DNA of 64,000 nt. Origin: Granulicella sp. S156 (GTDB lineage Bacteria > Acidobacteriota > Terriglobia > Terriglobales > Acidobacteriaceae). Of this stretch, positions 62,767-64,000 are shown piece after piece. The notes beneath the pieces were generated by a model, which saw only the letters and a program-made list of their open reading frames with translations, searched no databases and was not told the DNA's origin. The stretch is taken from contig NZ_LMUH01000017.1 in NCBI RefSeq assembly GCF_009766105.1, forward strand, positions 1-64,000, given 5' to 3'. Numbering within the stretch: the first letter of the stretch is position 1; every line of letters begins with the position of its first letter. A program made the translations under genes and the position numbers.

Positions 62767-64000
62767 ATGATCGATCGTAGAAAGTTCATAGCGGCAGGCG
62801 GCTTATGCCTGACGAGTGCAACCTCTATCGCCAAAGCTTTCACTGCGCTCTCGCCCGCAGCAGATAGCTCTCCAGGCCGCACGATCTATCCGCTTAATCA
62901 GGGCTGGCTCTGGTCTCGCGAAACTCCGTCCGGCGCGCACGAAGCCGGCTTTGATGATTCAGCCTTCACTTCAGTAGGGCTGCCGCACAGCAACGTCTTT
63001 GTACCCTGGCACGGCATCGACCAGACGAGTTATCAGTTCATCTCCACCTATCGCCGTCATTTCACTTTGCCGTCCGAGCATAAGGACAAGCGAGTCTTCG
63101 TCGACTTCGAAGGTGCAGCCACCGCATCGCGGGTCTGGCTCAACGGCACACTGTTGGGTGAATACTTTGGAGGCTTCACGCCATTTTCCTTCGAACTCAC
63201 CAAAGCTCTCGATTGGTCGCATGAGAATGTGCTGTGCGTAGAGGTCGATTCGCATGAACTCTCTGAAGTTCCACCGTTCGGTTACGAGATCGACTACCTC
63301 ACGTATGGCGGAATCTATCGTGAAGCATCGATTCGCGTCGTATCCCGTACTTTCGTAGAGAACCTTCAGGTACGCACATTGAACGTGCTCAGCGGCTCGG
63401 CTGAAGTGGAAGTCGATGCATGGCTTGATTCCGTCGAGCCGCACTCCCGCTCGTCCTCCTACCTGCTCGCTGTCGACTTGCTCGATGGCTCTCGCGTGGT
63501 GGCACGAACCGAGCAAAAGCTGACGGCGTCGGATATGCAGGCTGGACATGCGACGGTTCCGTTACGCGGACTCCCCGGCATCCAGTTATGGCAGCTCGAT
63601 GCACCGGCGCTCTACACGCTGCGTCTTGAGCTCCGCCAGGGAGGAGAAGTCCTCGACGAAGTCACGCAGCGCTTCGGTTTCCGCGAGGCACGATTTACTC
63701 CGCAGGGATTCAGCCTCAACGGCAAAATCATTAAGCTCCGCGGACTCAATCGTCACCAGAGTTTTCCCTTTGCCGGTCCCGCAATGCCGGCTCGAGTGCA
63801 GCGGCGCGATGCAGCAATTCTCAAGCAGGAGTTAAAGTGCAACATCGTGCGCTGCTCGCACTATCCGCAGTCGCATCACTTTCTGGACGAATGCGACAAG
63901 CTCGGCCTGCTCGTTATCGATGAGACGCCGGGCTGGCAGCACGTCGGTGACAGCACGTTATGGCGCGAGCGCTATCTCGACAACACGCGGCGTATGATCC
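62767..64000 (+). CDS. GH2-family beta-galactosidase-like enzyme (partial)
   Basis: The reading frame opens at ATG 62767 and runs off the window end with 411 residues visible. A Tat-like signal MIDRRKFIAAGG (twin Arg) is followed by the GH2 sugar-binding domain (about 40-190, with ISTYRRHFTLPS and SRVWLNGTLLGEYFGGFTPF), the immunoglobulin-like domain (about 190-310) and the start of the TIM barrel, where LRGLNRHQSFPFAGP and CNIVRCSHYPQSHHFLDECD and VIDETPGW are typical. It probably removes terminal beta-galactose or beta-linked sugars outside the cytoplasm. The catalytic Glu residues fall beyond the end. Confidence 0.88.
   Translation, partial: MIDRRKFIAAGGLCLTSATSIAKAFTALSPAADSSPGRTIYPLNQGWLWSRETPSGAHEAGFDDSAFTSVGLPHSNVFVPWHGIDQTSYQFISTYRRHFTLPSEHKDKRVFVDFEGAATASRVWLNGTLLGEYFGGFTPFSFELTKALDWSHENVLCVEVDSHELSEVPPFGYEIDYLTYGGIYREASIRVVSRTFVENLQVRTLNVLSGSAEVEVDAWLDSVEPHSRSSSYLLAVDLLDGSRVVARTEQKLTASDMQAGHATVPLRGLPGIQLWQLDAPALYTLRLELRQGGEVLDEVTQRFGFREARFTPQGFSLNGKIIKLRGLNRHQSFPFAGPAMPARVQRRDAAILKQELKCNIVRCSHYPQSHHFLDECDKLGLLVIDETPGWQHVGDSTLWRERYLDNTRRMI

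Overview
The window looks like chromosomal DNA of an Acidobacteriota soil bacterium (class Terriglobia, close to Granulicella, Terriglobus or Edaphobacter). This is inferred from two Oar-type TonB-dependent receptors of about 1120 residues with an N-terminal carboxypeptidase-regulatory-like domain, a membrane-anchored winged-helix regulator beside a glycan locus, a moderately high GC content, and many intergenic palindromic repeats. About 48 protein genes, one insertion sequence and more than twenty repeats, terminators or operators are supported. No rRNA, tRNA or CRISPR array was seen.

Layout. 0.2-1.7 kb: ribosome-maturation genes rpsP-khpA-rimM (minus strand). 1.9-12.3 kb: envelope genes, namely a TPR-thioredoxin (TlpA-like) protein, a HXXEE membrane protein, a beta-propeller lipoprotein with seven 45-residue repeats, a large TonB-dependent receptor and an esterase. 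12.3-18.3 kb: a plus-strand cluster of an alpha/beta hydrolase, an ATP-grasp ligase, a small secreted protein, a YbdK-type carboxylate-amine ligase, an M29-type metallopeptidase and a second ATP-grasp-like protein. It looks like an amide-bond-forming pathway with no assigned product and is the best candidate for an undescribed system. 18.4-21.7 kb: a GNAT acetyltransferase, an ECF sigma factor with a small membrane protein, and an IS5-like element between 32-bp perfect inverted repeats. 21.7-29.3 kb: a KimA-like permease, uvrB, a histidine phosphatase, a lone ABC ATPase and an FAD monooxygenase.

29.4-38.1 kb: a nearly complete arginine operon on the minus strand in transcription order argR-argC-argB-argD-argF-argG-(H-type lectin)-argH-NAGS-like acetyltransferase. 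It diverges from gltB (glutamate synthase large subunit). Between argR and gltB are two ARG-box-like palindromes 21 bp apart, the spacing expected for an ArgR hexamer, so arginine synthesis and glutamate supply may share a switch. 42.9-53.8 kb: a Cys/Met-metabolism PLP enzyme, a DUF4139-like protein, an acyl-CoA dehydrogenase, coaD, a methyltransferase, an aspartate aminotransferase, and a sugar-nucleotide set (mannose-1-phosphate guanylyltransferase, phosphohexomutase, HAD phosphatase).

53.9-64 kb: a glycan-utilisation locus with a membrane-anchored regulator, a GH89 alpha-N-acetylglucosaminidase, an HGSNAT/NagX-like membrane acetyltransferase, a TonB-dependent receptor and a GH2 beta-galactosidase cut by the window end. 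The GH89 and HGSNAT-like pair mirrors two adjacent steps of lysosomal heparan-sulfate breakdown. Between genes, one palindrome family built of three tandem 9-mers and another repeat family with a conserved 40-nt core recur through the window.
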